Shown: positions 27,393 to 36,294, counted from the stretch's first letter. The stretch: DNA of 64,000 bases from Hanstruepera flava (GCF_023634025.1 NZ_JALJCW010000002.1:434001-498000); one strand, 5' to 3'. The notes: a model not told the origin generated them from the letters alone. A program made the numbers and translations.

Positions 27393-28607
27393 TTAATTAA
27401 TGATTGGTAAAGTAATTTTAATTGTATTTCCTACAATTTTATTCTTATTCTTTTTAAAAGTTATATGTTTTTTAATTCCATAGTTTTTACCCGTATTCAG
27501 TAACCGTATTTGATCCTGCCAATTCATGATTTTTTGACGATATTCCGGATTATATTTGGCTTCAGTAAGTTTAAGTGGATCGTGATTATAATTTATAAGA
27601 ACAACTACCGATTTAGAAGAGATATTGAAATTAATCTCAATTTTTTGATTTTTATGCTCATTAAAAATAGAATGTTCTATTAAGTTTTCCATTAAGGTTT
27701 GAATAAGAAAACTAGGTATATTAACATCAAGATTGTCTTCTTTATTAGTTTTAATTTCAAAGTTAATTTTGTCACTGTACCTTAATTTTTGAAGTTTAAG
27801 ATACCATTTTAGTAAATTAATTTCATCAAGAAGAGATACTGTTTCACTCTCAATATTTTTTAAATAGAAACGAATTAACTTACTAAATACAGATAAAAAT
27901 TCCAGCGCGTCTTTTTTCTGATTTGAAGTAATAAAATATTGAATAGAGTTTAGGGCATTAAAGACAAAATGAGGGTTTAGTTGCGAATGCAGGACCTTTA
28001 GTTTTAAATCGATAAGTTGCTTTTGAATTTCTAAAGATTTTTTTTGTTCCTCTTGATATTTTTTTTGTGTTCTTAAACCTTTAAGCTTTATCGCCGTAAT
28101 AGAAGACATGGTTAATAGCATATGCAAGTGATGTTCTGTAAAAAAGTTCTTTTCAGGATGTTCACAATCTATTATACCAATTACTTGGCCGTCTATAATT
28201 ATAGGGACACAAACCTCAGACAATCTAAACTCGTCATCCATTCTGTACCTTTTATCTTTAGAAGTGTCATGAATTAACTCTGCATTGCCAGTTTGCGCTA
28301 CGTGACCAACAATACCTGTTCCTAAAGGTCTATCAACAGGAGCATGAATTTCTAAATCTTTAGGGTTTTTTGGGCCATATGCTGCTTTTTGTAGCATAGT
28401 ATCTCCAGTTTCATTAAGGAGGTATACTACACAATCTACAAAGCCCAATTTGGAAATACAGTTTTTAGCTAAATCCCAAAGTATGGCTTCTTCATCATTA
28501 ATATCAAGCAAAGATTCAGAAAAATACATAAGTACATCTGAAAACTTGTTTACATCTGTTTCCGGATATAACTGTGAATTTTGCGTTATCTTCATTTTAG
28601 GTTTCAT
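27393..28607 (-). CDS. GAF domain LytS-type kinase, ATP site degenerate
   Basis: Protein of 404 residues from the ATG at 28607 (a longer frame would need TTG). A GAF domain spans about 35-178, then a charged coiled linker, then the His-kinase domain with the normal H213 in LNPHFVFNALNSIQYF. The ATPase region keeps an N-box-like MENLIEHSIF (N308) but where DNGIG should stand it reads INYNHDPLK, so the Asp and glycines of the G-box are missing. It may be a pseudokinase that forms heterodimers with the next-encoded kinase, or a partner phosphorylated by it. No membrane helix, so cytoplasmic. First gene of the LytTR operon. Confidence 0.88.
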   Translation of the reverse strand: MKPKMKITQNSQLYPETDVNKFSDVLMYFSESLLDINDEEAILWDLAKNCISKLGFVDCVVYLLNETGDTMLQKAAYGPKNPKDLEIHAPVDRPLGTGIVGHVAQTGNAELIHDTSKDKRYRMDDEFRLSEVCVPIIIDGQVIGIIDCEHPEKNFFTEHHLHMLLTMSSITAIKLKGLRTQKKYQEEQKKSLEIQKQLIDLKLKVLHSQLNPHFVFNALNSIQYFITSNQKKDALEFLSVFSKLIRFYLKNIESETVSLLDEINLLKWYLKLQKLRYSDKINFEIKTNKEDNLDVNIPSFLIQTLMENLIEHSIFNEHKNQKIEINFNISSKSVVVLINYNHDPLKLTEAKYNPEYRQKIMNWQDQIRLLNTGKNYGIKKHITFKKNKNKIVGNTIKITLPIIN

Positions 28608-28682
28608 TGTCAATACAAAAGTTGCTTCGATATTAAAATTAGGTCATTAAATTACAATTAAAAAAATTGTTTTTAAAAATAT

Positions 28683-28718
28683 AATAGCGCAGTGGGATTC
28701 AAATACTACTGCGCTATT
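28683..28718 (-). terminator. Terminator after the lipoprotein gene
   Basis: Long stem AATAGCGCAGT / ACTGCGCTATT with a 14-base loop, then an AT-rich stretch on the minus strand. It isolates the lipoprotein gene from the LytTR operon. Confidence 0.75.
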
Positions 28719-28726
28719 TTAAAATT

Positions 28727-29722
28727 TTATCGTGCATAGAAAATATCTACATCAACAAAGAAAACGTTGCCTTGAACCTCTAAATCTTTAACATACATAA
28801 GTCCGGCATTTCCATCATAGGTCAAAAAACTGTAAATTTTACCAATGTTAACATCTTCAGCTTTTTCTTCATGAGAATTAAAGGATGCATCTTCAAATAA
28901 ATTCATTATTTCAAATGAATCGTAAATGTTTAGTTCATAAAACTCATCAGCAGTCATCGAAATTTCTTTGAATTTTGTAATGCTTTTTTCTGTTAAATTA
29001 TCTGTAAGTTGAGTTTCTATGGTTATGTTAGGTGATGAAAAATATAACCCAGAACCATCGTTCCAACTTAAAACCGCTGCCACATTTTTATCTAGTGTGC
29101 TAATATTCATGCCATTTATTGTTTCCTTTTTAAGTTCATAATAGTCAGCATAAACATAATATGGAAAATTATTGGCTGCGCTTGGAGGGTTATCTGTTCT
29201 CATTGCTAAATAAGAAAAGTGCATTGGCATTTTAGTTTCAGTTTTAGCAAATGATAAATTGTCAGCATTATTATTGATGTCTAATAACATAGCCTTAAAC
29301 TCAATAACATCATTTACATCATCTTCACTTAATATATAATTTAAATGATAAGTAAATGTGTTGCTTCCTTCTACATAGTTGGGATGAGTAATGTCTATTG
29401 TTTCATATTCTGATGCGCTTCCGTTTACTACCTTTTCAATAACTAATGTATCAAAACCATCTGGTGCTGTTGCTTTTATAGTGTATTGTAAAGAGCCTGT
29501 AGTCGGGCTTCCAACAACGCCATAGTTAGTACTTGTTTGTCCATTAACCAATGTTAAGGTAGGTAGAACAGTTTGCTGTCCAGAGTTTTCTATAGGTTCG
29601 TCATCTTTACTACAACTTGTCAAGATAGTTGTTAAACCTAGCAGGATAAAGCTTAAAACAGCTAGGTATTTAATTGAATGTCTTTTGCTTTTTAATTCGT
29701 GATTTTTTTTAACTCGTGTCAT
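28727..29722 (-). CDS. Putative lipoprotein, function unknown
   Basis: Protein of 331 residues. N-terminus is basic, then a hydrophobic stretch ending in the lipobox LTSC (Cys at about 37) and an acidic linker SKDDEPIE typical of Bacteroidota surface lipoproteins. The rest looks beta-rich without motifs I can name. It is divergent from the T9SS cargo gene at 29968, and a -7 box TATGTTTG lies at 29751-29758 on the minus strand. Shared promoter region and the fibre protein on the other side hint at a surface role, as inference only. Confidence 0.72.
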   Translation of the reverse strand: MTRVKKNHELKSKRHSIKYLAVLSFILLGLTTILTSCSKDDEPIENSGQQTVLPTLTLVNGQTSTNYGVVGSPTTGSLQYTIKATAPDGFDTLVIEKVVNGSASEYETIDITHPNYVEGSNTFTYHLNYILSEDDVNDVIEFKAMLLDINNNADNLSFAKTETKMPMHFSYLAMRTDNPPSAANNFPYYVYADYYELKKETINGMNISTLDKNVAAVLSWNDGSGLYFSSPNITIETQLTDNLTEKSITKFKEISMTADEFYELNIYDSFEIMNLFEDASFNSHEEKAEDVNIGKIYSFLTYDGNAGLMYVKDLEVQGNVFFVDVDIFYAR

Positions 29723-29750
29723 GATTTTTTTTGTTTATTGATTTATGACG

Positions 29751-29940
29751 CAAACATACAGGCACTTCTTTCTATAAAAACTCCATAATTGATAATTGGT
29801 ATTCTTCAATTGACAAATGGTTTTAATAGCGTTTACAACTATGTTTTTTTACAATTTTGGGTATAACTTGTTAACTATCAATTGAAAAATGTCATTCATC
29901 AATTAACAACAATTAGTAAGGTGATTAGATATTAGATTTG
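29751..29940. promoter_or_regulatory. Divergent promoter region with repeated TCAATTGA motifs
   Basis: A 245-bp gap between divergent genes. Minus-strand -7 box TATGTTTG at 29751-29758; plus-strand -7 box TAGATTTG at 29933-29940. Between them TCAATTGACAAATG (29806-29819) and TCAATTGAAAAATG (29878-29891) are near-identical direct copies 72 bp apart, each with a palindromic TCAATTGA core, and half-sites recur near 29789 and 29899. Probably a regulator binding area, identity unknown. Confidence 0.5.
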
Positions 29941-29967
29941 GTTTCAAATACAATTAATCAATTTATT

Positions 29968-30459
29968 ATGAAATCAATTTTACTATTTATTTGTGTGCTA
30001 CTATTTGCAACGCATAGTAATGCACAAGACATTTCAAAACAAGTCATAGGAGCTTCAGGAGAAACCCTAACAGGTACATCTTACGTTTTAGCATTCACTG
30101 TAGGTGAATCTATAGTGGGCGAAATTCAGAACAATGCGACTTTAAGCCAAGGATTCTGGTCTATACTTCTAAATGAAGGAACTTTAAGTGTAGATTATGA
30201 AGATGAGATAATGGAACATATTAAAATATATCCTAATCCTGTAAGTGATTATTTAAATATAAATGCTAGCAATAAGTTTAGCTCTAAAACAAATATAAGC
30301 CTTTATGATTTGAATGAGAAACTACTCATAGTAAAAGAAATTAATACTAATATGGATACAAGGTTAGATATGACTAAACTATCACATGGACTTTACTTTT
30401 TAACAATCAAGACTTTAGACAATAGATATAACAACACAATAAAAATTATAAAACAATAA
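29968..30459 (+). CDS. Small secreted protein with T9SS type A sorting domain
   Basis: Protein of 163 residues from the ATG at 29968; a longer frame starts at TTG and would bury the signal peptide MKSILLFICVLLFATHSNAQ. After the signal comes a short region (GASGETLTGTSYVLAFTVGES, ATLSQGFW) often found in Bacteroidota proteins encoded next to fibre genes, then the C-terminal sorting domain: IKIYPNPVSDYLNI, then SLYDLNEKLL, LDMTKLSHGLYFL and a final KIIKQ. It is exported by the Sec system and the type IX system and likely ends on the surface. The fibre gene starts 3 bp after its stop, so the two are co-expressed. Confidence 0.88.
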   Translation: MKSILLFICVLLFATHSNAQDISKQVIGASGETLTGTSYVLAFTVGESIVGEIQNNATLSQGFWSILLNEGTLSVDYEDEIMEHIKIYPNPVSDYLNINASNKFSSKTNISLYDLNEKLLIVKEINTNMDTRLDMTKLSHGLYFLTIKTLDNRYNNTIKIIKQ

Positions 30460-30462
30460 ATC

Positions 30463-32316
30463 ATGAAAACTATTTTACCAATTTTAAAAATAATAATCTA
30501 CGTACTTGGTTTACTATTTAGCATGGGGATTTACGCTCAAAAAGGAATTAATTATCAAGGTGTAGCACGAGATGCTCAAGGCGATTTAATGACAGAAGTT
30601 GAAATAACATTAGATTTTAATATTAATGAAGCAACACCAGATGGTACTACTGTATATGCAGAAAGCCATGTTACCAATACTGATGCAAATGGTGTGTTTT
30701 CTGTATTAATAGGAAACGGTTCTCCTACATTAAATCTTTTTGAAGATATTAATTGGGCATCACAACGCCATTTTTTGAATGTTTCATTACAAGGAGAAGA
30801 GGTAGGTACAACAGAATTTATGTCGGTTCCATATAGTAAAGCTATAGGAAACTGGCAAGCTCATGGTAATGGCGTTACTACTAAAGGAACTGGAGGTTCC
30901 ATTTATATTGGAGATAATGCAGGAGAGCTAGATAATCTAGATGATAACCATAATATTGGAATAGGAGATAATACATTAGTAAACAATACCACAGGTGTTA
31001 GAAATATAGCCTTTGGTGAGGAAGCCTTATATTCTAATGAAACTGGCACCAATAATTTCGCTGCAGGTTACCAATCACTTCATACAAATACTCAAGGCTT
31101 GAGTAATGTCGCGATTGGTATATATTCACTTCATGAAAATAGAGATGGATTTGGTAATATTGGAATAGGAGGTTATACATTAAGGAATAATACAATAGGT
31201 AGAATAAATATCGCTATAGGAGATAGATCTGGCTATCATAATACTACAGGGGAAAAGAATATTGCTATAGGAGAAGAAGCTTTATTTTTTAATACTACAG
31301 GGTCATCAAATATCGCCATTGGAGCATTTGCATTAAAGGATAATGTTGCGTCAGATAATAATATTGGTATTGGAAGAAGAGCTCTTGAAAGTAATACGAT
31401 GGGAGTAGATAATGTAGCTTTAGGTTATCTATCGTTGAGTTCTAATGAGGAAGGTGGCGCCAATACTGCTATTGGCTCTGGATCCATGAGATACAAGGTT
31501 TCAGGCGATTTTAATACGGTTTTGGGTCATACTGCATTAAGGAACAATGCTACAGGATTCAATAATGTGGCTATTGGTTCTGCTGCTGGATTTTTTAATC
31601 AAGGCAGTGATAATATATTCCTCGGTACTGCAGCAGGATTAGATGAAGAAGGAAGCAATAAATTGTATATTGAAAATTCTTCGAGTGCTACACCATTAAT
31701 TTATGGAGAATTCGATAACGATATTATTGGATTCAACGCCAAAGTTGGTATCGGAACACAAAGCCCGAATATGCCTCTACATATAACAACCCACAATGAC
31801 GTGAGTTTAGGATTAGGATCAGGAACATTAGTCATAGGCGAAGAATTGGGGCAAAATATAGCTATGGACCGAAATGAAATTCAAGCAAGAAATGCTGGTC
31901 TGGTTTCTGATCTTTATTTGCAAAATGAAGGTGGTAATGTAAGAATTGGTGGTGCAATTGTACAGGCTTCGGATAGACGACTAAAACGTGATATTGAAGA
32001 TATATCATATGGTCTTAATGAGATTATCCAATTGCGTCCAACAGAGTATTTCTGGAAGGGTAGAGAACAAGAGTTTAAGTCATTAGGATTGATTGCCCAA
32101 GAAGTAGATAAAGTGATTAAAAATGTAGTGGATTATAGTAAAGAAGAAGATAAATACGGCGTAAACTATACCGAGTTAATTCCTGTGCTAATTAAGGCAA
32201 TTCAGGAACAACAAATCATTATTGAAACACAGCAAAAGAGAAACAACAGACAGTCACAAGAACTATCTGATTTAAATTCTAGAATTGAAATTATTGAATC
32301 AAAACTATTACAATAA
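30463..32316 (+). CDS. Fibre-like protein with 14 short repeats and C-terminal S74 chaperone domain
   Basis: Protein of 617 residues with a signal peptide (1-25). Residues 27-125 form a beta domain beginning KGINYQGVARDAQG. From about 164 to 399 there are 14 tandem repeats, twelve of 17 residues and two of 16, with pattern N-I-A-I-G-x-x-A-L-x-x-N-T-T-G-x-x, like the left-handed coil of YadA-type trimeric heads. Then a stalk (400-500), and from 503 a Peptidase_S74 (endosialidase-type intramolecular chaperone) domain, SDRRLKRDIE...LGLIAQEV...VNYTELIP, ending in a coiled coil. S74 domains trimerise fibres and cut themselves off before Ser of SDRRxK. No T9SS sorting domain. Likely a trimeric surface or secreted fibre. 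Confidence 0.88.
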   Translation: MKTILPILKIIIYVLGLLFSMGIYAQKGINYQGVARDAQGDLMTEVEITLDFNINEATPDGTTVYAESHVTNTDANGVFSVLIGNGSPTLNLFEDINWASQRHFLNVSLQGEEVGTTEFMSVPYSKAIGNWQAHGNGVTTKGTGGSIYIGDNAGELDNLDDNHNIGIGDNTLVNNTTGVRNIAFGEEALYSNETGTNNFAAGYQSLHTNTQGLSNVAIGIYSLHENRDGFGNIGIGGYTLRNNTIGRINIAIGDRSGYHNTTGEKNIAIGEEALFFNTTGSSNIAIGAFALKDNVASDNNIGIGRRALESNTMGVDNVALGYLSLSSNEEGGANTAIGSGSMRYKVSGDFNTVLGHTALRNNATGFNNVAIGSAAGFFNQGSDNIFLGTAAGLDEEGSNKLYIENSSSATPLIYGEFDNDIIGFNAKVGIGTQSPNMPLHITTHNDVSLGLGSGTLVIGEELGQNIAMDRNEIQARNAGLVSDLYLQNEGGNVRIGGAIVQASDRRLKRDIEDISYGLNEIIQLRPTEYFWKGREQEFKSLGLIAQEVDKVIKNVVDYSKEEDKYGVNYTELIPVLIKAIQEQQIIIETQQKRNNRQSQELSDLNSRIEIIESKLLQ

Positions 32317-32328
32317 AAAAAGCATTTG

Positions 32329-32336
32329 TATTTTTG
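32329..32336 (+). promoter_or_regulatory. -7 box of the tRNA-Pro gene
   Basis: TATTTTTG, a full match to TAnnTTTG, lies 11 bases before the first base of the tRNA, at the right distance to start transcription just ahead of it. No TTG is seen at 17-19 bases upstream. Confidence 0.55.
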
Positions 32337-32347
32337 CGTCCTTAATT

Positions 32348-32422
32348 CGGGATGTGGCGCAGTCCGGTTAGCGTACACGGCTGGGGGCCGTGTGGTCGCA
32401 GGTTCAAATCCTGTCATCCCGA
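32348..32422 (+). tRNA. tRNA-Pro (anticodon GGG)
   Basis: Cloverleaf read by eye: acceptor arms CGGGATG / CATCCCG, D-stem GCGC / GCGT, anticodon stem CACGG / CCGTG with loop CTGGGGG giving anticodon GGG, T-stem GCAGG / CCTGT with loop TTCAAAT, and discriminator A. The 3' CCA is not encoded. It decodes CCC (and CCU). A 21-bp copy of its 3' end occurs 132 bp further on. Confidence 0.93.
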
Positions 32423-32557
32423 CAAGCTAAAGCGGAAAGCTAATGTAGAAAGTTTACTTTTTTAAGTTAGCTTTTTCTTTAGAGACAATTAAAGCGTAGC
32501 TTTAATTTGCAATAGTAGTGACGTAAAAGGATTCTCCAAATCCTGTCATCCCGACAA
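32405..32557 (+). repeat. Direct repeat of the tRNA-Pro 3' end (attachment-site-like)
   Basis: The 21 bases from CAAATCCTGTC to CCCGACAA occur at 32405-32425 inside the tRNA and again at 32537-32557, 132 bp later, without the rest of a tRNA. Between them lie a hairpin AATTAAAGC / GCTTTAATT (32487-32507) and AAAGCTAA / TTAGCTTT (32436-32474). Duplication of a tRNA 3' end is the usual trace of site-specific integration (attL/attR) or of a lost second tRNA copy; no integrase or other mobile gene lies between or next to the repeats. Confidence 0.6.
32436..32476 (+). terminator. Possible terminator after tRNA-Pro
   Basis: AAAGCTAA (32436-32443) pairs with TTAGCTTT (32467-32474), followed by a T-rich run. 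The loop of 23 bases is long, so the assignment is tentative. Confidence 0.45.
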
Positions 32558-32591
32558 AAAAAGGAGCTTAATTTTAAGCTCCTTTTTTTTG
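32556..32591. terminator. Bidirectional terminator before the purL end
   Basis: GGAGCTTAA / TTAAGCTCC with a TT loop, A-tract on the left and T-tract on the right. It ends purL on the minus strand and can stop transcripts from the left. Its left edge overlaps the second copy of the tRNA 3'-end repeat by two bases. Confidence 0.9.
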
Positions 32592-35500
32592 TTATCTATT
32601 CTCAATCCATTTTCTAGCATTAACAAAGGCTTCCAACCATGGAGACACTTCGTCATTTCTTCCATTAGGGTAGTTAGCCCAATTCCATTGGAATGTTGAA
32701 CGCTCAATATGTGGCATAGTTACCAAATGCCTTCCAGTATTATCACACATCATAGCTGTATTAAAATCGGAGCCATTTGGGTTGTGAGGATAACCTTCGT
32801 AACCATATTTGGCAACAATATGATACTTGTTTTCACTGTAAGGTAAACTGAATTTTCCTTCACCATGTGAAATCCAAACCCCTAAGGTACTTCCTGCTAA
32901 TGATGATAACATCACCGAATTGTTTTCTTGAACTTTTACCGAAGTAAATGAACTTTCGTGCTTATGCGAATCGTTATGAATCATTTTTCCATGTTCCTCA
33001 TGGTCTGGATTAATAAGGTCTAACTCCATCCACAATTGACAACCATTACAAATACCAATAGACAAGGTATCTTCTCTTTTAAAGAAGTTTTTAATTACTT
33101 CATTTGCTTTGTCATTGTATTTAATGGCACCTGCCCAACCTTTTGCAGAACCCAAAACATCAGAGTTTGAGAAACCACCAACAGCACCTAAAAACTGAAT
33201 GCCTTCTAACGTTTCTCGGCCTGAAATTAAATCGGTCATGTGGACGTCTTTTACATCAAAACCAGCCAGATACATTGCGTTTGCCATTTCGCGTTCAGAA
33301 TTACTGCCTTTTTCTCGTAGAATAGCTGCTTTAGGTCTTGGTTTACTGTTATCTAATTCGGGAAGCTTTCCTGTAAAATGCTTTGGAAATTCAAACTGTA
33401 ACAGTTGGTTTTTATAATTATCAAAACGGTCTTTTGCCAAACCATTAGCTGTTTGTTTTTGGTCAAGCAAGAAAGACGTTTTATACCACATATCACGTAA
33501 TCGTGAAATGGTCATGGTAAATACATCGGTGTCATTAATAATACTCAATACATCAGCATCTGTAACTTTTCCGATGTTAAAAAATTCTATATGAGCTTCA
33601 GATAAAACAGTCTCAATTGATGCATCTTTAGCTTGAATTACTATACCAGCATTTTCAGCAAATAAGACTTTAAACGAATCTTTTTCGGCTAAAGCTGTGA
33701 TATCTAATTCAGCCCCCAAATTATTATCTGCAAAACACATTTCTAGCAATGTTGTTATTAAACCGCCAGAAGCAACATCATGTCCCGCAACAATTTGTTC
33801 TTCAGTTATTAATTGTTGAATAGTGTTAAAAACTGTTTTTACATAATCGGCACTTTGCACATTAGGTGTTGTATTACCTATTTTGTTTAATATTTGAGCA
33901 AATGAACTACCACCAAGCTTAAAGGCGTCTTGTGATAAGTTTATATAATAAATATCACCAGCATTTTTTTGCAATACAGGCTCTACTACTTGATTAATAT
34001 TATTGCAATTTGCTGCAGCAGATATAATAACTGTTCCAGGTGCAATGACATCTTCATTCGGATATTTTTGTTTCATGGAAAGTGAGTCCTTTCCGGTAGG
34101 GACATTGATACCTAAATCGATGGCGTATTCAGATACGGCTTGAACAGCTTCGTATAATCTGGAATCTTCGCCTTCGTTTTTACAAGGCCACATCCAATTT
34201 GCTGATAGTGAAACACTTTTCAAGCCATCTTTTAAAGGCGCCCAAATGATGTTGGTTAATGCTTCGGTTATTGCATTTCTACTACCAGCTTTCGGGTCAA
34301 TTAATCCAGAAATAGGCGCATGGCCAAGACTGGTTGCAATACCCTCTTTGCCCTTAAAATCTAAAGCCATTACGGCAACATTGTTTAATGGTAATTGTAA
34401 TAGTCCTGCACATTGTTGTTTGGCTACTTTTCCACCAACGCATCTATCTACTTTATTGGTTAACCAATCTTTACAAGCTACAGCTTCAAGCTGTAATAAT
34501 TGATCTAAATAATCATAAAATTTGGTTTTATCGTAAGCAGTATCTGAATAATTTCTTTGTACAGTTTTATCATGCATGAATGTTTTTGGAGAGCTACCAA
34601 ACATATCATCCATACCTAAATCCATAGGCTTTTCGCCAGTTGTTTTAGATTCAAAAGTAAAGCGATGGGTCCCAGTTACATCACCAACAGTATATATTGG
34701 AGAACGCTCACGTTCTGCAATTTTTTGAAGCGTTTCAATATGTTTTTGGGCAATAACCAATCCCATACGTTCTTGGGATTCGTTACCTATAATTTCTTTG
34801 GCAGACAATGTTGGATCACCAACAGGTAATTTGTCTAAATCGATATGGCCACCAGTCTCTTCAACTAATTCACTTAAACAGTTTAAGTGACCACCTGCAC
34901 CATGGTCGTGAATGGATACAATATGGTTTTCGTCACTTTCTACCATTCCGCGAACAGCATTTGCTGCACGTTTTTGCATTTCTGGATTAGAGCGTTGCAC
35001 AGCATTTAATTCTATTCCAGAAGAAAACTCACCAGTATCGGCAGAAGAAACCGCTGCACCACCCATACCAATACGATAATTTTCACCACCAAGAATGACG
35101 ACTTTGTCACCAACTTTAGGTGTGTCTTTTAAAGCTTGACTGGCTTTACCATAACCAATTCCACCAGCTTGCATAATAACTTTGTCAAAACCAAGTTTTC
35201 TAGCATCTTCTTCATGTTCGAATGTCAAAACCGAACCACAAATTAAGGGTTGACCGAATTTATTACCAAAATCTGAAGCACCATTACTGGCTTTAATAAG
35301 AATATCCATGGGTGTTTGATACAACCAAGGACGTTCTGCCATAGCTTGCTCCCAAGGCCTGTTTTCTTCCAGCCTTGAATACGATGTCATATACACAGCT
35401 GTTCCTGCAAGCGGAATAGAACCTTTTCCACCTGCTAAACGGTCTCGAATTTCGCCACCAGAACCTGTTGCAGCACCATTAAAAGGTTCAACGGTTGTTG

Positions 35501-36254
35501 GGAAATTATGGGTTTCGGCTTTAAGTGAAATTACAGATTCAAAATCTTCGGTTTGGTAATAATCAGGAATATCTGCACGTTTTGGCGCAAATTGTTCAAC
35601 TTTTGGACCTTTTATAAAGGCTACATTATCTTTATATGCCGATACAATATCGTTTGGATTTTTATTCGACGTTTCACGAATCATTTTGAATAATGAAACA
35701 GGTTTTTCTTCACCATCAATAACAAAAGTGCCGTTAAAGATTTTATGACGACAATGTTCGCTATTAACTTGAGAAAAACCGAAGACTTCAGAATCGGTTA
35801 AGGGTCTTCCTATTTTTTTTGAAACACCTTCTAAGTACGTTATTTCTTCATCGCTTAAAGCCAAGCCTTCTTGTTGATTGTAAGCAGAAATATCGTCGAT
35901 ATTAATAATTGGTTCTGGCTTAATATTTATAGTAAAAGACTCTTGGTTTAACCCATTGAACTTCTCTGAAATCATGGGGTCATAATCTTTGAAGCCTTTA
36001 CTGCATGATTCAAATTCTTCAATTCTAATAATGCCTTCAATCCCCATGTTTTGGGTAATTTCAACAGCGTTGGTACTCCAAGGCGTAATCATGGCGGCTC
36101 TTGGACCAACAAAAAAAGCATCGATTGATGCTTGTTCTATTTTGGGTTGGTTGCCAAATAACCACACTAATTTTGTAATATTTTCAGTTGATAATTCTTT
36201 TGTTGCTTGAACAGCAAATACTTTACTGTTTTGGTTTCCGAAGAAGTGAATCAT
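32592..36254 (-). CDS. purL: Phosphoribosylformylglycinamidine synthase, single-chain
   Basis: Protein of 1220 residues, the large one-chain FGAM synthase. The N-terminal and central AIR-synthase-like domains contain FGFSQVNSEHCRHKIF, ETHNFPTTVEPF and GTGKDS-like VPTGKDSLSMK. The C-terminal glutamine amidotransferase has the nucleophile C1069 in GICNGCQLW and H1182 and E1184 in MPHIERS. It converts FGAR to FGAM using glutamine and ATP in purine synthesis. Slightly shorter than E. coli PurL. Transcribed alone: a -7 box TAAATTTG lies at 36287-36294 on the minus strand and a terminator follows. Confidence 0.97.
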   Translation of the reverse strand: MIHFFGNQNSKVFAVQATKELSTENITKLVWLFGNQPKIEQASIDAFFVGPRAAMITPWSTNAVEITQNMGIEGIIRIEEFESCSKGFKDYDPMISEKFNGLNQESFTINIKPEPIINIDDISAYNQQEGLALSDEEITYLEGVSKKIGRPLTDSEVFGFSQVNSEHCRHKIFNGTFVIDGEEKPVSLFKMIRETSNKNPNDIVSAYKDNVAFIKGPKVEQFAPKRADIPDYYQTEDFESVISLKAETHNFPTTVEPFNGAATGSGGEIRDRLAGGKGSIPLAGTAVYMTSYSRLEENRPWEQAMAERPWLYQTPMDILIKASNGASDFGNKFGQPLICGSVLTFEHEEDARKLGFDKVIMQAGGIGYGKASQALKDTPKVGDKVVILGGENYRIGMGGAAVSSADTGEFSSGIELNAVQRSNPEMQKRAANAVRGMVESDENHIVSIHDHGAGGHLNCLSELVEETGGHIDLDKLPVGDPTLSAKEIIGNESQERMGLVIAQKHIETLQKIAERERSPIYTVGDVTGTHRFTFESKTTGEKPMDLGMDDMFGSSPKTFMHDKTVQRNYSDTAYDKTKFYDYLDQLLQLEAVACKDWLTNKVDRCVGGKVAKQQCAGLLQLPLNNVAVMALDFKGKEGIATSLGHAPISGLIDPKAGSRNAITEALTNIIWAPLKDGLKSVSLSANWMWPCKNEGEDSRLYEAVQAVSEYAIDLGINVPTGKDSLSMKQKYPNEDVIAPGTVIISAAANCNNINQVVEPVLQKNAGDIYYINLSQDAFKLGGSSFAQILNKIGNTTPNVQSADYVKTVFNTIQQLITEEQIVAGHDVASGGLITTLLEMCFADNNLGAELDITALAEKDSFKVLFAENAGIVIQAKDASIETVLSEAHIEFFNIGKVTDADVLSIINDTDVFTMTISRLRDMWYKTSFLLDQKQTANGLAKDRFDNYKNQLLQFEFPKHFTGKLPELDNSKPRPKAAILREKGSNSEREMANAMYLAGFDVKDVHMTDLISGRETLEGIQFLGAVGGFSNSDVLGSAKGWAGAIKYNDKANEVIKNFFKREDTLSIGICNGCQLWMELDLINPDHEEHGKMIHNDSHKHESSFTSVKVQENNSVMLSSLAGSTLGVWISHGEGKFSLPYSENKYHIVAKYGYEGYPHNPNGSDFNTAMMCDNTGRHLVTMPHIERSTFQWNWANYPNGRNDEVSPWLEAFVNARKWIENR

Positions 36255-36286
36255 TATGTTTTAGTTTGTGTGTTGTATTAAAGATG

Positions 36287-36294
36287 CAAATTTA
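36287..36294 (-). promoter_or_regulatory. -7 box of purL
   Basis: TAAATTTG on the minus strand, full match to TAnnTTTG, 32 bp before the purL ATG. No clear TTG at the usual distance upstream and no purine operator recognised. Confidence 0.5.

Noticed and set aside
30950-31660. Regular 51-bp periodicity that could suggest a CRISPR or other DNA repeat array
   Set aside because: The repeats are in frame, diverged in DNA, and encode 16-17-residue protein repeats of the fibre protein; there are no constant repeats with unique spacers.
32202-32417. 71-residue minus-strand frame starting MTGFEPATTRP over the tRNA
   Set aside because: This is the well-known false translation of the antisense strand of a tRNA; the tRNA cloverleaf explains the sequence.
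32423-32536. Possible second tRNA or small mobile element between the 21-bp repeats
   Set aside because: No cloverleaf can be drawn from the upstream part and no coding frame is present; kept only as a finding on the repeat.
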